64,000 nucleotides of DNA from UBA1876 sp003446665 (GTDB taxonomy: Bacteria; Synergistota; Synergistia; Synergistales; Thermovirgaceae), in NCBI GenBank assembly GCA_040616305.1, contig CP159918.1, forward strand, positions 62,001-126,000. Reading direction: 5' to 3'. Shown here piece by piece: positions 15,719 to 24,190 of this stretch; positions within the stretch are counted from its first letter, which is position 1; the number at the start of each line of letters is the position of its first letter. The notes beneath the pieces are model-generated. The model was given only the letters and a program-made list of their open reading frames with translations. It did not search any database and was not told the DNA's origin. The translations under genes were made by a program, and so were the position numbers.

Positions 15719-15953
15719 CGGGTAGCATGAAAAAGCAATGCCATAAAGACCAGCGTGGTCAAAGGTTGCGAGAGGAAAATGTAGTGCTTCCTACGGGAGC
15801 GGCCCAACCTGTAGAACATCGTGGAAAATTGTCTGGAAGCTGGTTTAGAGTTTCGAATTTTTTCGTAAACGTCCCTGAAAACGCACCAGTGGTACAAAAT
15901 GATTCATAAGTCCGGTTTGTGCTATATTGTTAATAAAATATTTTTGAGGCGGT
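15719..15953. other. Original upstream region of the NYN gene, now cut off by an IS256 element
   Basis: I see no gene in this stretch. Its right end reads GCTATATTGTTAATAAAATA and then TTTTTGAGGCGGTG directly before the duplicated ATGCTAG. This looks like the native -10 region and ribosome site of the NYN gene at 17386, now 1.4 kb away. Confidence 0.6.
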
Positions 15954-15961
15954 GATGCTAG
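15954..15961. repeat. 8-bp target-site duplication, left (GATGCTAG)
   Basis: Identical to 17385-17392. Together they bracket the IS256 element and contain the ATG start of the interrupted NYN gene. Confidence 0.85.
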
Positions 15962-17384
15962 AGTCAAGTCCCAGAACTGCTGTAAATTCGGACCCGGTTA
16001 CATATTCACCACCACGGCCTCGGATTGAGCCATGTTTACTGGTTGTTTCACTGAGGCCGTTTCCTTTCGTTCCTGTTCCGCCTTCGCTTCATGGAATTCC
16101 GTCATGTCCATGTACCGACGTCCGGATATCCACTCCTCACTGAGTTCCTGAAGATACGCTCCCACCAGCATCATCGCCGAGGCATCCTTCGGGAAGATCC
16201 GGATCACCCGTTCCCGCCTCCGGATCTCCTCGTTGGTCCGCTCCGTCATGTTCGTGGTCCGCATCTTCTTCCGGCAATTCGCCGGGAGATCGTAGACGGC
16301 CAGGATATCGTCTTTCGCATTGTCGAGAAGCTCCATGGCCTCGGGATAGCGCTCCTCCAGAAAGTCCATGAGCTCTTCGGCGGCTTCCAGGGCCTTTTTC
16401 TTTGTCGGTGCGTCGTACATGTATTTCAGCATGGCGTGGACCTGCTGACGGTCCTTTTTGTGCACTTTGTCCAGAAGGTTCCTGGAAAAGTGGGTCTGGC
16501 ACCTCTGCCAGACTACATGGGGCAGGGTCTTCCCCAAGGCCAGCTTCAATCCCTCATGGTTGTCTGAGGTGACGTAGTCTACGCCTGCCAAACCCCTCTT
16601 GTTGAGCCAGGTGAAAAATTCCGTCCAGCTCACCTCGCTCTCCTGACGGGCCACCCGGATGCCGAGGACCTCCCTGTATCCTGCCTCTGATACACCGATG
16701 GCGAGCTGGATGACCTTCTTGACGACCTTCCGGTTTTCCCTCACACGGATCACCAGGGCGTCAGCCTGAAGAAAGGGATAGTTCGTCCCCTCAAGTGACC
16801 GTTCGTTCCACTCAGCAACCCGTCCATGCAGGAGGCCGCACAGCCGGCTGACGGTGCTCTTGGAGATCTCCAGGCCGCAGAGCTCTTCCATAACCCGTCT
16901 CACCTTCCTGGTGCTGACACCGTTTATGACCATTTCAAGCAGCGTCAGAAGGAAGGCCTGTTCGAACCGGGGCAGAAGCTTCAGCTCTTCCGTGTCCAAC
17001 CCTCCGCCACGCATCTGGGGGACCCGGATCGGAATACGCCCGAGCCTGGTCGTTACCCACTTACTCCGGTACCCGTTCCGGTACCCTTTCCGGTCCGGCG
17101 TCCGTTCGTACCGTTCCGCCTGCAGGATCTCTTCCGCCTTCGTCTCCAGCGCATGCTCGATGAGGTCCTTGACCACCGATTGAAGGCAGGTCAGGTCGCC
17201 CTGCAGCAGGGACTGGACAATTTCGTTGTCAAGGTTTACTGTCGTTTTTGCCACCGGGATCACTCCTTCGGTTTGTGTTTTCTATCTGGTTACACTGTAA
17301 CCGAAGTCCCGGTGGTTTTTTTGTCCTTCCACCGACTGCCGCCTTTTTTAGACGACCTTTTTACAGCAGTTTAGGGGCTTGATC
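15962..17384 (-). mobile_element. IS256-family insertion sequence, complete
   Basis: 1423 bp. Terminal inverted repeats match at 20 of 25 positions (AGTCAAGTCCCAGAACTGCT at the left; GATCAAGCCCCTAAACTGCT on the complement at the right; both continue GTAAA). It is flanked by the 8-bp duplication GATGCTAG. The transposase gene looks intact, so the element may be active. A fragment of a diverged relative lies at 55098-55369. Confidence 0.9.
15998..17254 (-). CDS. IS256-family (mutator-type) transposase
   Basis: 418 residues. The DDE catalytic residues lie in FLQADALVIRV, TSDNHEGLKLAL and TNMTERTNEEIRRRERVIR. The N-terminal zinc/helix region has GYRNGYRSKWVTTRLGRIPIRVP, typical of the family. 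GTG at 17254 is preferred: AAGGAG lies eight bases upstream. Another GTG nine bases earlier is too close to the ribosome site. Confidence 0.92.
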   Translation of the reverse strand: MAKTTVNLDNEIVQSLLQGDLTCLQSVVKDLIEHALETKAEEILQAERYERTPDRKGYRNGYRSKWVTTRLGRIPIRVPQMRGGGLDTEELKLLPRFEQAFLLTLLEMVINGVSTRKVRRVMEELCGLEISKSTVSRLCGLLHGRVAEWNERSLEGTNYPFLQADALVIRVRENRKVVKKVIQLAIGVSEAGYREVLGIRVARQESEVSWTEFFTWLNKRGLAGVDYVTSDNHEGLKLALGKTLPHVVWQRCQTHFSRNLLDKVHKKDRQQVHAMLKYMYDAPTKKKALEAAEELMDFLEERYPEAMELLDNAKDDILAVYDLPANCRKKMRTTNMTERTNEEIRRRERVIRIFPKDASAMMLVGAYLQELSEEWISGRRYMDMTEFHEAKAEQERKETASVKQPVNMAQSEAVVVNM

Positions 17385-17392
17385 GATGCTAG
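17385..17392. repeat. 8-bp target-site duplication, right (GATGCTAG)
   Basis: The ATG inside this duplication (17386-17388) is the present start codon of the NYN gene. Confidence 0.85.
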
Positions 17393-17949
17393 TGTCCAAA
17401 TCAGAAAGAGCCGCAGTTTTCATTGATGGTGGTTATATCTGGAAGATAAGAAACAAACTGGGAATCACACGAATTGCATTCGATAAATTTGTAGAATGGG
17501 CGGCTGACGGTTCTTTTGTTTTAAGGTCATATTTTTACGATTGCCTCCCTTACCAAAGTGCCTCTCCGACGGAAGAGGAGCGGATAAGGTTTTCGAAAAA
17601 ACAAAAATTTTTTATGTATTTGGAGAGCCTGGATAGATTCACCGTTCGAAGAGGCCGTTTGGAATATAGAGGATGCGACAAGACTACGGGGCAGCCGATT
17701 TTCCAGCAAAAACAGGTAGATATTTGGCTTGGGCTTGATATCGCTTCGCTTGCTGCGAAAAACAAAATTGACAAGGCAGTACTTGTATCAGGGGATAGCG
17801 ACCTTATTCCTGCGCTAAGAGTTGTAAAAGAGGACGGAGTGGTAGTGAGACTTATACATGGACCAAAAGATACATACCACAAGAACCTCTGGGAGATTGC
17901 AGACGAGCGTTGTGAGGTGACAAAAGCAATCCTTGAAAGTTTGACATAA
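17386..17949 (+). CDS. NYN-domain (LabA/DUF88) PIN-like nuclease protein
   Basis: 187 residues. The acidic nuclease-fold residues are in AAVFIDGGYIWKIR, the QKQVDIWLGLDI helix and VLVSGDSDLIPALR, followed by VVRLIHGP. NYN proteins are RNases or regulators of RNA metabolism; some act in phage defence. The coding sequence is AT-richer than its neighbours. The IS256 insertion hit exactly at the start codon, and the target duplication restored ATG-CTA-G. The reading frame therefore survives, but the native ribosome site is gone. The end of the IS now supplies AGGGG nine bases upstream of the ATG. Confidence 0.88.
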   Translation: MLVSKSERAAVFIDGGYIWKIRNKLGITRIAFDKFVEWAADGSFVLRSYFYDCLPYQSASPTEEERIRFSKKQKFFMYLESLDRFTVRRGRLEYRGCDKTTGQPIFQQKQVDIWLGLDIASLAAKNKIDKAVLVSGDSDLIPALRVVKEDGVVVRLIHGPKDTYHKNLWEIADERCEVTKAILESLT

Positions 17950-17954
17950 AAAAT

Positions 17955-17974
17955 GGGGCCGCTTTCGCGGCCCC
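17955..17974 (+). terminator. Hairpin terminator of the NYN gene
   Basis: GGGGCCGC-TTTC-GCGGCCCC immediately after the stop codon, followed by a weak T-rich tail (GTTTGG). Confidence 0.65.
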
Positions 17975-18074
17975 GTTTGGTATATCAACTCTTGGCATCC
18001 TTTTGAACGCCAAGGAAGATTACAATGAAAATATATACACAATATTCGCCTGTGTCAAGGGCCTGCGAGCGTTT

Positions 18075-18220
18075 TGTGACCGGACAGCGATAATGTCACC
18101 CCTATGCGACACAATACTGAACATGAAGAAGAATGCGGGTAACCTCAAAATGTCGTTGGAGCGCCCGGGCCGGGACTTTGTGAAGACCAGGCGCTTGAAG
18201 TACCTGGCTTCGTGTATGTG
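18075..18220. other. IS-end relic R1
   Basis: The segment GTGACCGGACAGCGATAATG then TCACCCCTATGCGACACAAT-ACTGAACATGAAG recurs with variation at about 43266-43430 and 45645-45790. GACAG..ATAATGTCACC words like these resemble the multiple terminal repeats of IS21-type elements, but no transposase gene remains. The assignment to IS21 is tentative. Confidence 0.45.
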
Positions 18221-18301
18221 AAGCTGTAGCTGACTTTGCATCAGCAACTTGGCGGCTCAGACTCAAACCATATTGGATGAGACCCTCTGGCTTCAGCTTG
18301 C

Positions 18302-18744
18302 CCTGCAGATACACGGACTTCAGTCCGAGTGTTGTTTTTTCCAGGTTTTGCCTTTGTTTTTAGGTATGAGAAATTCCATGAATGCGCCTGCAAGTGTCTT
18401 ATCGATCTGCAGGCCACTTGCATTCAGGAAAATAACGAAAAATTTGTCCTGCAGATACACGGACTTCAGTCCGTGTGTTGTGTTTTCCGGGTTTTGCCTT
18501 TGTTTTTAGGTACGAGAAATTCCATGAATGCGCCTGCAAGTGTCTTATCGATCTGCAGGCCACTTGCATTCAGGAAAATAACGAAAAATTTGTCCTGCAG
18601 ATACACGGACTTCAGTCCGTGTGTTGTGTTTCTGGTCTTATGGTCTTTTTAAAAAGAGCCTTTACTGAACGAAATTGGGTTTTATCGATCTGCAGGCCAC
18701 TTGCATTCAGGAAAATAACGAAAAATTTGTCCTGCAGATCGACG
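18302..18744 (+). repeat. Tandem array of structured repeat type A (three units)
   Basis: Units start at 18302, 18448 and 18594 (periods 146, 146, then 137 bp) and each starts CCTGCAGAT. Each holds a small hairpin (ACACGGACTTCAGTCCGTGT), a T-rich leader (TTTTGCCTTTGTTTTTAGGT or a variant) and the left arm ATCTGCAGG. A 34-nt loop containing GGAAAATAACGAAAAATTTG follows, then the right arm CCTGCAGAT. The last unit shows the full 12-bp stem TCGATCTGCAGG/CCTGCAGATCGA (18685-18696 and 18731-18742). The period is not a multiple of three, so this is not a coding repeat. The array abuts the IS1380 element. Confidence 0.9.
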
Positions 18745-20680
18745 CTCCTCAATCCGCAGGTTAACCGAAAGCATTAGGCAGGAAACCGGTTATATCAAGG
18801 GATGGTGGGAACGAGAGCTCTCACCCTGCGGGTGGAAAGTGGCCGGACGAAACTGGGCCTGAAAGATTTCTGTGATTTTGGGTTTTATGAAGCACCAGAA
18901 AATGGAGCAGGGACCAAAAGACATGAAAAACCTCTCTGGACCCTCGCGTCGGCAAGGGGGTAAGGTTTTGTTTAGGCAACACAACCCACACCAGAGAGGT
19001 GACCATATTATGCCACAGACGCTTGCGCCTTTCCACCTTGAGCACACGACATCTCCAGGGACCGTAACAGCCAGGGGCGGTGCGGCTCTTCTGCTGGAAG
19101 CCTTTTACGCGACGGGGCTTCACGAGGCTTCCCGTTCCATCAGGCGACGTCCGAACAGGGGCTACGACGATGCGGACCACGTGATGACCGTCATTCTGCT
19201 GAATCTGCTTGGACTAGCGAGCTGCGACGACGTCGAGCACCTTCGGGACGACAAGGCCCTCGGCGACCTTTGCGGCAGCATGAAGGCCCACCACGGCAGT
19301 GGAAGCAGGATGGATTCCGCCTTTCCTTCCCCGCCGGCCCTGCGGAAATGGCTTCACGAGGTGGGAGAAAGCAAAGCTTCGCTTCGGTCCGTCAAGGAAT
19401 TGATCTACGGACCCCTTCACTACATCCAGGAGCGCAAGGTGCAAAAGATCGCCACCCTCGATATGGACGCCACCTTCATACCGACCTGCCGAGGCGGAGC
19501 GCCCTACAACTACAAGAGCGAACGCTCCAACGAAGCCTTCAACGTCTACTGGTTGGAGCAAGACATGATCCTTAACAGCGAATACACAACAGGCAACGTA
19601 TCACCCCGCAAGGACCAATTGGGCCTCCTTCGCCGCAGCCTTCAACACCTTCCCCGAGGTGTAAAGCAGGTGAAGCTTCGTGCCGACAGCGCCGGATACG
19701 ACAGGGAGCTCATCCGCTACTGCAACGAAGGTAAAAGCCCCTACGGCGTAATAGGGTTTTGCATCTCGGTTCCCATGTACAGTGAGTTTCGGCGGAGCCT
19801 TCGCAAGATCCCCGAGGGAGCGTGGAAGCGATACGACAAAGACAGCTGGTGGGCGGAGGTGAACATAGTACCCAACAGGCTGTGCCTTTCCAAAAAGGAC
19901 AAGGAGGTACGCTACATAGCCATCCGTCAGGAAGTCAAAGGCCTGACGGAAGCGAAAGAGAGCGATGCGCGCCAGATGGAGCTTGAGATAGAGGGACTTG
20001 AAGCGGACAACCCGAACCTGAAGAAGCTTCACCTGATGGTCTTCGGCGGCAAGGTGTGGAAGACCTTTCTCATCGTTACCAACAATCTTGCAGAACCTGG
20101 TGATGAAGTAATCCGTTGGCATCGAGGTCGCTGCGGGAAGTCCGAAGAGATCCACGCCGTCTTGAAGCGCGACCTGGCCGGAGGGCACGTCCCCACGGGC
20201 AGCTTTGAAGCCAACGCTGCATGGTGGTACCTGTCGGTCTTGTCTTTCAACCTGCAGCGGCTTGTCACGCACCACGTGCTTCCGCCGGGCTGGTCACGCT
20301 ATCACCAGAAGCATCTGTTGGCGACCATTTACACTGCACCAGCGCGCATCGTACGCCATGCCGGTCAGGTGATCCTGAGGATTGCCGGATCAATAGGTAG
20401 GATGCTCGAGGACTCTCACTGGGAGCTGCTTCGCCTGCACCACATGAGGGAGTGATGCCGAAGAAGCATCTTCAGGACATAGGTACCGGGGTTTTTCCGG
20501 GGAGGCAAGCCCATCCCGGCAGGATACTTTTGGCCGCATGGCATCCCCGGAATGCTCGAGCGTCCTTTTCGCTGTCTTGAAGGTGGAATTTGCGCTTTCA
20601 CAAGAAGCCGTCCTCAAAAAAAAGCCCCAAAGGGCCTCCTGGAAGAGGCTCAACTTCGCAACCTGCGGATTGAGGACGCT
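18742..20680 (+). mobile_element. IS1380-family insertion sequence
   Basis: The inverted repeats CCTCAATCCGCAGGTT (18747-18762) and AACCTGCGGATTGAGG (20660-20675) flank an intact transposase gene; the outermost bases differ slightly. The left end abuts the type A repeat array. The right end stops 9 bp before the -35 box of the trp promoter. No clear target duplication was found. A deleted relative lies at 45352-45596. Confidence 0.75.
19010..20455 (+). CDS. IS1380-family transposase
   Basis: 481 residues. The DDE residues fit KIATLDMDATFIPT, VKLRADSAGYDREL and GRCGKSEEIHAVLKRDLAGG, with WWYLSVLSFNLQRLV in the C-terminal part, typical for IS1380. The ATG at 19010 follows GAGAGGTGA by seven bases. 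The frame is intact. Confidence 0.9.
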   Translation: MPQTLAPFHLEHTTSPGTVTARGGAALLLEAFYATGLHEASRSIRRRPNRGYDDADHVMTVILLNLLGLASCDDVEHLRDDKALGDLCGSMKAHHGSGSRMDSAFPSPPALRKWLHEVGESKASLRSVKELIYGPLHYIQERKVQKIATLDMDATFIPTCRGGAPYNYKSERSNEAFNVYWLEQDMILNSEYTTGNVSPRKDQLGLLRRSLQHLPRGVKQVKLRADSAGYDRELIRYCNEGKSPYGVIGFCISVPMYSEFRRSLRKIPEGAWKRYDKDSWWAEVNIVPNRLCLSKKDKEVRYIAIRQEVKGLTEAKESDARQMELEIEGLEADNPNLKKLHLMVFGGKVWKTFLIVTNNLAEPGDEVIRWHRGRCGKSEEIHAVLKRDLAGGHVPTGSFEANAAWWYLSVLSFNLQRLVTHHVLPPGWSRYHQKHLLATIYTAPARIVRHAGQVILRIAGSIGRMLEDSHWELLRLHHMRE

Positions 20681-20689
20681 AAATCCTGC

Positions 20690-20718
20690 TTGACACATCA
20701 ACCAAGGCAGTATAGTAT
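20690..20718 (+). promoter_or_regulatory. trp operon promoter
   Basis: TTGACA (20690-20695) with TAGTAT (20713-20718) at 17 bp, or the overlapping TATAGT (20711-20716) at 15 bp. It lies 9 bp beyond the right end of the IS1380 element. Confidence 0.7.
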
Positions 20719-20749
20719 TCTTTTTAATCTCAAACCGGAGGATGTGTCC

Positions 20750-20827
20750 ATGACGAGAAACAGGACTCTCCGCGGCTGGTGGTGGCAGACGAACACGGTC
20801 TGCCCCCAAGAGCCTGAAACAGAGTAA
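20750..20827 (+). CDS. trpL: trp leader peptide
   Basis: A 25-codon open frame with a CGGAGG ribosome site. It begins MTRNRTLRGWWWQTNTV and so has three consecutive Trp codons, then a stop, then a terminator. Stalling at UGG-UGG-UGG when tryptophanyl-tRNA is scarce would change the folding of the following RNA and let polymerase into trpE. The arrangement is the classical attenuation leader. Confidence 0.93.
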   Translation: MTRNRTLRGWWWQTNTVCPQEPETE

Positions 20828-20838
20828 GACTCGAGTTT

Positions 20839-20897
20839 AAAAGGGCCTTGGAGGCGGATCCCGACAGGGATTCACTTCAGGGCCCTTTTTGTTTTTT
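20839..20897 (+). terminator. trp attenuator, first terminator
   Basis: AAAAGGGCC (20839-20847) pairs with GGCCCTTTT (20881-20889), enclosing a smaller ATCCCGACAGGGAT hairpin; TTTTTGTTTTTT follows. It begins 12 bases after the trpL stop codon. Confidence 0.8.
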
Positions 20898-20924
20898 CGC
20901 AAAAATACCAGCGAACCCCTGCTA

Positions 20925-20959
20925 CGGGGAAGGGCCCAAAAGGCTCTTCCCCGTTTTTT
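20925..20959 (+). terminator. trp leader, second terminator
   Basis: CGGGGAAGGGCC pairs with GGCTCTTCCCCG around CAAAA, followed by six T residues. It is a second strong intrinsic terminator between trpL and trpE. The GGGCCC words in both hairpins (20880-20885, 20932-20937) can also pair with each other, so an alternative fold is possible. Confidence 0.8.
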
Positions 20960-21021
20960 ATATGAGAAGACGCGCCCGCCGGGCCGCAGAGAAGATAGAG
21001 AAGACAAGAGGAGGAATGAGG

Positions 21022-22584
21022 ATGACAAGCGGAGTGGAGAAGAAAAAAGGTTCCGAAGGAGAAATTCCGCCGAAAACTTTCATTGACTATGGCCGGAATT
21101 ATTCCATTGTGCCGCTTTGCCGGCGTTTCGAGCTGGAAGGCAGGACGGCTTTGGGGCTCTATGAAAGTTTTCGCAAATCCGGATCGCCGTCGATACTTTT
21201 GGAAAGCGGCGAGAGGGGAGATTCCAGCGGACGGTATTCATTCATCGGGACGGAGCCCGAGCGTATTTTCTCGGTTTCAGCGGCGTGTTTGGAAGAGAGA
21301 GACCTTTCGGGGCAGGTCCTGTTCAAAGGAAGGGCAAGGGATTTCGAAAGGCGCATCGAAGAATATGTCGGCACAAGGCATTGTCCTCTCTACAGGGACC
21401 TTCCGCCCTTTCCCGGCGGTGTGGCCGGGTTTTTAGGTTATGGGATGGTCGAAAACTGGGAAAACCTCTTTCATTCAGAAGGATCGAGGAGACTGCGGCC
21501 AAGCCCTTTCCCGGATGCCGTGATGATGGGTTTTTTCGGCGTTATCGTTATCGACCATGTGGAAGATAAGATACTGGCCGTACAAAATGTACGTATTCCA
21601 GGCGGCTCGAACGAAAAAGCCCTTTGCGGACTTTACGAAAGAACCCAGGAGGTTCTAAAAAAACAGGCCGCCCTCATCGAGGGGTGCCCCCGCGTGGCCC
21701 CCGATGCGGCGGAAAGGGCCTGCTACGTGGGAAACATTCGTTCCAACATGTCCCGCGAGGATTTTCTCTCGATGGTTCAAAAGGGCAAGGAACACATAAA
21801 GGCGGGAGACGTAAGCCAGGTCGTCCTCTCGCAACGCTTTACCGCAGAAACCGATGTTACCCCCCTTGCCGTCTATCGCTCCCTCAAGCGAGCCAACCCG
21901 TCGCCTTACATGTTCTTTTTGGACCTGGGGCGATTTTGCCTGATCGGTTCCTCGCCGGAAGTCCTGGTGAGGCTTTCGGGAGATGTAATCACCACCAGGC
22001 CCCTGGCGGGAACACGCAAAAGGGGCGCCGACGCCCGTGAGGACACGGCCTTTGCCCGGGAACTTCTGGCCGATGAAAAGGAGAGGGCGGAGCACCTCAT
22101 GCTGGTCGACCTGGCGCGAAATGACGTAGGAAAGGTCAGCGAAACGGGCACTGTGAAGGTGACGGAACTCATGGAGGTGGAACGGTATTCCCAGGTGATG
22201 CATATCGTATCCAACGTGACGGGAAAACGAGCCGACAGTGCCGGTCCCCTCGAGATACTTCGGGCGGCATTTCCCGCAGGGACTGTCTCGGGTGCCCCGA
22301 AGATCCGGGCCATGGAAATTATAGAGGACCTCGAGCCCGAGCCGAGAGGCCCCTACGCGGGAGCCGTCGGTTACATCGGTTTCGGAGGTGGAATGGACAC
22401 CTGCATCACTATACGCACCTTCATTCACGAGGGAGACAGGGTGCACGTACAGGCGGGGGCGGGAATAGTCTACGATTCGGTGCCGGAAAACGAGTACGAG
22501 GAAACCAAAAGCAAGGCCAGGGCCCTTTTTCACGCCCTGGAAGACGCCTGCGGGAAAAGGGGGGAACGGGCATGCTGCTTTTGA
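21022..22584 (+). CDS. trpE: Anthranilate synthase component I
   Basis: 520 residues. It converts chorismate (with ammonia from TrpG) to anthranilate. The Trp feedback-binding motif LLES is at about 59-62. The catalytic C-terminal chorismate-binding part has LARNDVGKVSETGTVKV, PAGTVSGAPKIRAMEIIEDLE and AGAGIVYDSVPENEYEE. ATG at 21022 fits AGAGGAGG (7 bases); an ATG at 21016 is too close. First structural gene of trpEGDCFBA. Confidence 0.96.
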   Translation: MTSGVEKKKGSEGEIPPKTFIDYGRNYSIVPLCRRFELEGRTALGLYESFRKSGSPSILLESGERGDSSGRYSFIGTEPERIFSVSAACLEERDLSGQVLFKGRARDFERRIEEYVGTRHCPLYRDLPPFPGGVAGFLGYGMVENWENLFHSEGSRRLRPSPFPDAVMMGFFGVIVIDHVEDKILAVQNVRIPGGSNEKALCGLYERTQEVLKKQAALIEGCPRVAPDAAERACYVGNIRSNMSREDFLSMVQKGKEHIKAGDVSQVVLSQRFTAETDVTPLAVYRSLKRANPSPYMFFLDLGRFCLIGSSPEVLVRLSGDVITTRPLAGTRKRGADAREDTAFARELLADEKERAEHLMLVDLARNDVGKVSETGTVKVTELMEVERYSQVMHIVSNVTGKRADSAGPLEILRAAFPAGTVSGAPKIRAMEIIEDLEPEPRGPYAGAVGYIGFGGGMDTCITIRTFIHEGDRVHVQAGAGIVYDSVPENEYEETKSKARALFHALEDACGKRGERACCF

Positions 22585-23165
22585 TCGATAATTACGATTC
22601 CTTTACCTACAACCTGGTCCAGTACCTGTCGGAACTGGACGACGTCAAGGTGCGGCGCAACGACGGCGTATCCATCCGGGACATCGCGAAAATGAGGCCC
22701 CGGGGGATCGTCATATCACCAGGTCCGGGGACGCCGCGGGACGCCGGAGTGACCATGGAAGTCATAGGGTTTTTCGCGGGCAAGATCCCGATACTGGGCG
22801 TCTGCCTGGGCCACCAGGCGATAGCGGAGGTCTTCGGCGGAAGGGTGGTCCGGGGCAAAGTGCCCTTTCATGGCAAGGTCTCTGTCATCTACCACGACGG
22901 GAGCGGCATTTTCGAGGGGCTGGAAAGCCCCTTGAGCGCCACCAGGTACCATTCGCTGACCGTCGATCCCGGCTTTGTCCCGCCGGAACTTGCGGTAACG
23001 GCCCGGACCGCCGACGGTACGATCATGGGCCTTTCTCACAGGGAAAAACCCCTTTACGGGGTCCAGTTTCACCCCGAGTCGATACTTACCGAACGGGGAA
23101 TGGATATACTGAAAAATTTCAGTAAAAGAGCCGAGCCGATTCACGAAGGGAGTCGAGAGCTATGA
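22572..23165 (+). CDS. trpG: Anthranilate synthase component II, glutamine amidotransferase
   Basis: 197 residues, class-I glutamine amidotransferase. Nucleophile Cys in LGVCLGHQAIAEVFGG, oxyanion SPGPGTP, and catalytic His-x-Glu in VQFHPESI. It delivers ammonia to TrpE, and it may also serve PabB in folate synthesis, since no separate pabA is seen. It overlaps trpE by 13 nt. Confidence 0.96.
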   Translation: MLLLIDNYDSFTYNLVQYLSELDDVKVRRNDGVSIRDIAKMRPRGIVISPGPGTPRDAGVTMEVIGFFAGKIPILGVCLGHQAIAEVFGGRVVRGKVPFHGKVSVIYHDGSGIFEGLESPLSATRYHSLTVDPGFVPPELAVTARTADGTIMGLSHREKPLYGVQFHPESILTERGMDILKNFSKRAEPIHEGSREL

Positions 23166-24190
23166 AGAGCACGCTTGAAAGAATTTTTTCAGGACAGGAC
23201 CTAGAGCCCCAAGAGATGAAAGAAGCCATGGACGCCATCATGGAGGGGGCAGTATGCGAAGCACGGATGGCCGCGTTCCTTGCCGGGCTACGGACAAAGG
23301 GCGAAACCGTCGCGGAAATCACGGCGGCCGCCGACGTAATGAGGGAAAAGGCCGTTCCAGTAATGGTGCGGGACCGGGTGGTGGTGGATATCGTCGGGAC
23401 TGGCGGAGACGGAAAGGGGACCTTCAATATTTCGACAGCCGCGGCATTGGTGGTGGCCGGGGCGGGAATAGCCGTGGCCAAGCACGGAAACAGGTCCGTG
23501 TCCAGCCGGTGCGGCAGCGCCGACATCCTGGAGTCCTTGGGCGTCCCCTTTCTTGACGAACCAAGTGAGGTAGGAGCCTGCATAGAAAAGACCAGGTTCG
23601 GCTTCATCTTCGCGCCCGCCTTTCACAAGGCCATGCGTCATGTGGCGCCGACCCGCAAGGCGCTTGGGCTTCGGACCATCTTCAACATCCTGGGTCCCGT
23701 AACCAACCCGGCCCGGGCAAACTACCAGGTTCTGGGTGTCTTTTCGCCGGAGCTTCTGCGGCCCATGGCGGAGGTCATGGTGGGCCTCGGGGTGAAAGGC
23801 GGGATGACCGTTTACGGGTACGGCGGCATCGACGAACTGTCGCTGGAAGGCCCCAACAGGGTGTGTGTCATCGAAAACGGCTACGTCAGGGATGATCTGC
23901 TGGCCCCCGAAGACGCGGGGCTCGAAAGGGCATCCAACGACGCCCTCACAGGCGGGGACGCCGTTAAAAACCGCGACATCCTTCTGGCTGTCTTCGAAGG
24001 CGCCCGGGGGCCGGTGAGAGACGTGGTGATCTTTAACGCCGCGGCCGCCCTTGTTTCGACGGGCGATGCGCGAAGCTACAGGGAAGGCGCGGCCATGGCC
24101 GCCGAGGTTATAGATACGGGGCGTGCCGGAACCTGCCTTAAAAACGTTCTGGATTTCGCAAAATCGCTTGAAAGGGACGGAGCGGCATGA
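23162..24190 (+). CDS. trpD: Anthranilate phosphoribosyltransferase
   Basis: 342 residues. The PRPP-binding DIVGTGGDGKGTFNIST and KHGNRSVSSRCGSADILE motifs are present, with the family segment LGLRTIFNILGPVTNPA. It joins anthranilate to PRPP. ATGA overlap with trpG and with trpC. It is a stand-alone enzyme, not fused to trpG. Confidence 0.96.
   Translation: MKSTLERIFSGQDLEPQEMKEAMDAIMEGAVCEARMAAFLAGLRTKGETVAEITAAADVMREKAVPVMVRDRVVVDIVGTGGDGKGTFNISTAAALVVAGAGIAVAKHGNRSVSSRCGSADILESLGVPFLDEPSEVGACIEKTRFGFIFAPAFHKAMRHVAPTRKALGLRTIFNILGPVTNPARANYQVLGVFSPELLRPMAEVMVGLGVKGGMTVYGYGGIDELSLEGPNRVCVIENGYVRDDLLAPEDAGLERASNDALTGGDAVKNRDILLAVFEGARGPVRDVVIFNAAAALVSTGDARSYREGAAMAAEVIDTGRAGTCLKNVLDFAKSLERDGAA

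Noticed and set aside
18302..18744. CRISPR array
   Set aside because: Units are 137-146 bp, nearly identical throughout, without unique spacers, and no cas gene is near.
18249..18777. Overlapping open frames encoding repeated RKITKNLSCRYTDF-like peptides
   Set aside because: They arise from the 146-bp tandem repeat being open in several frames. The period is not divisible by three, there is no ribosome site, and the signal lies in the stem-loops.
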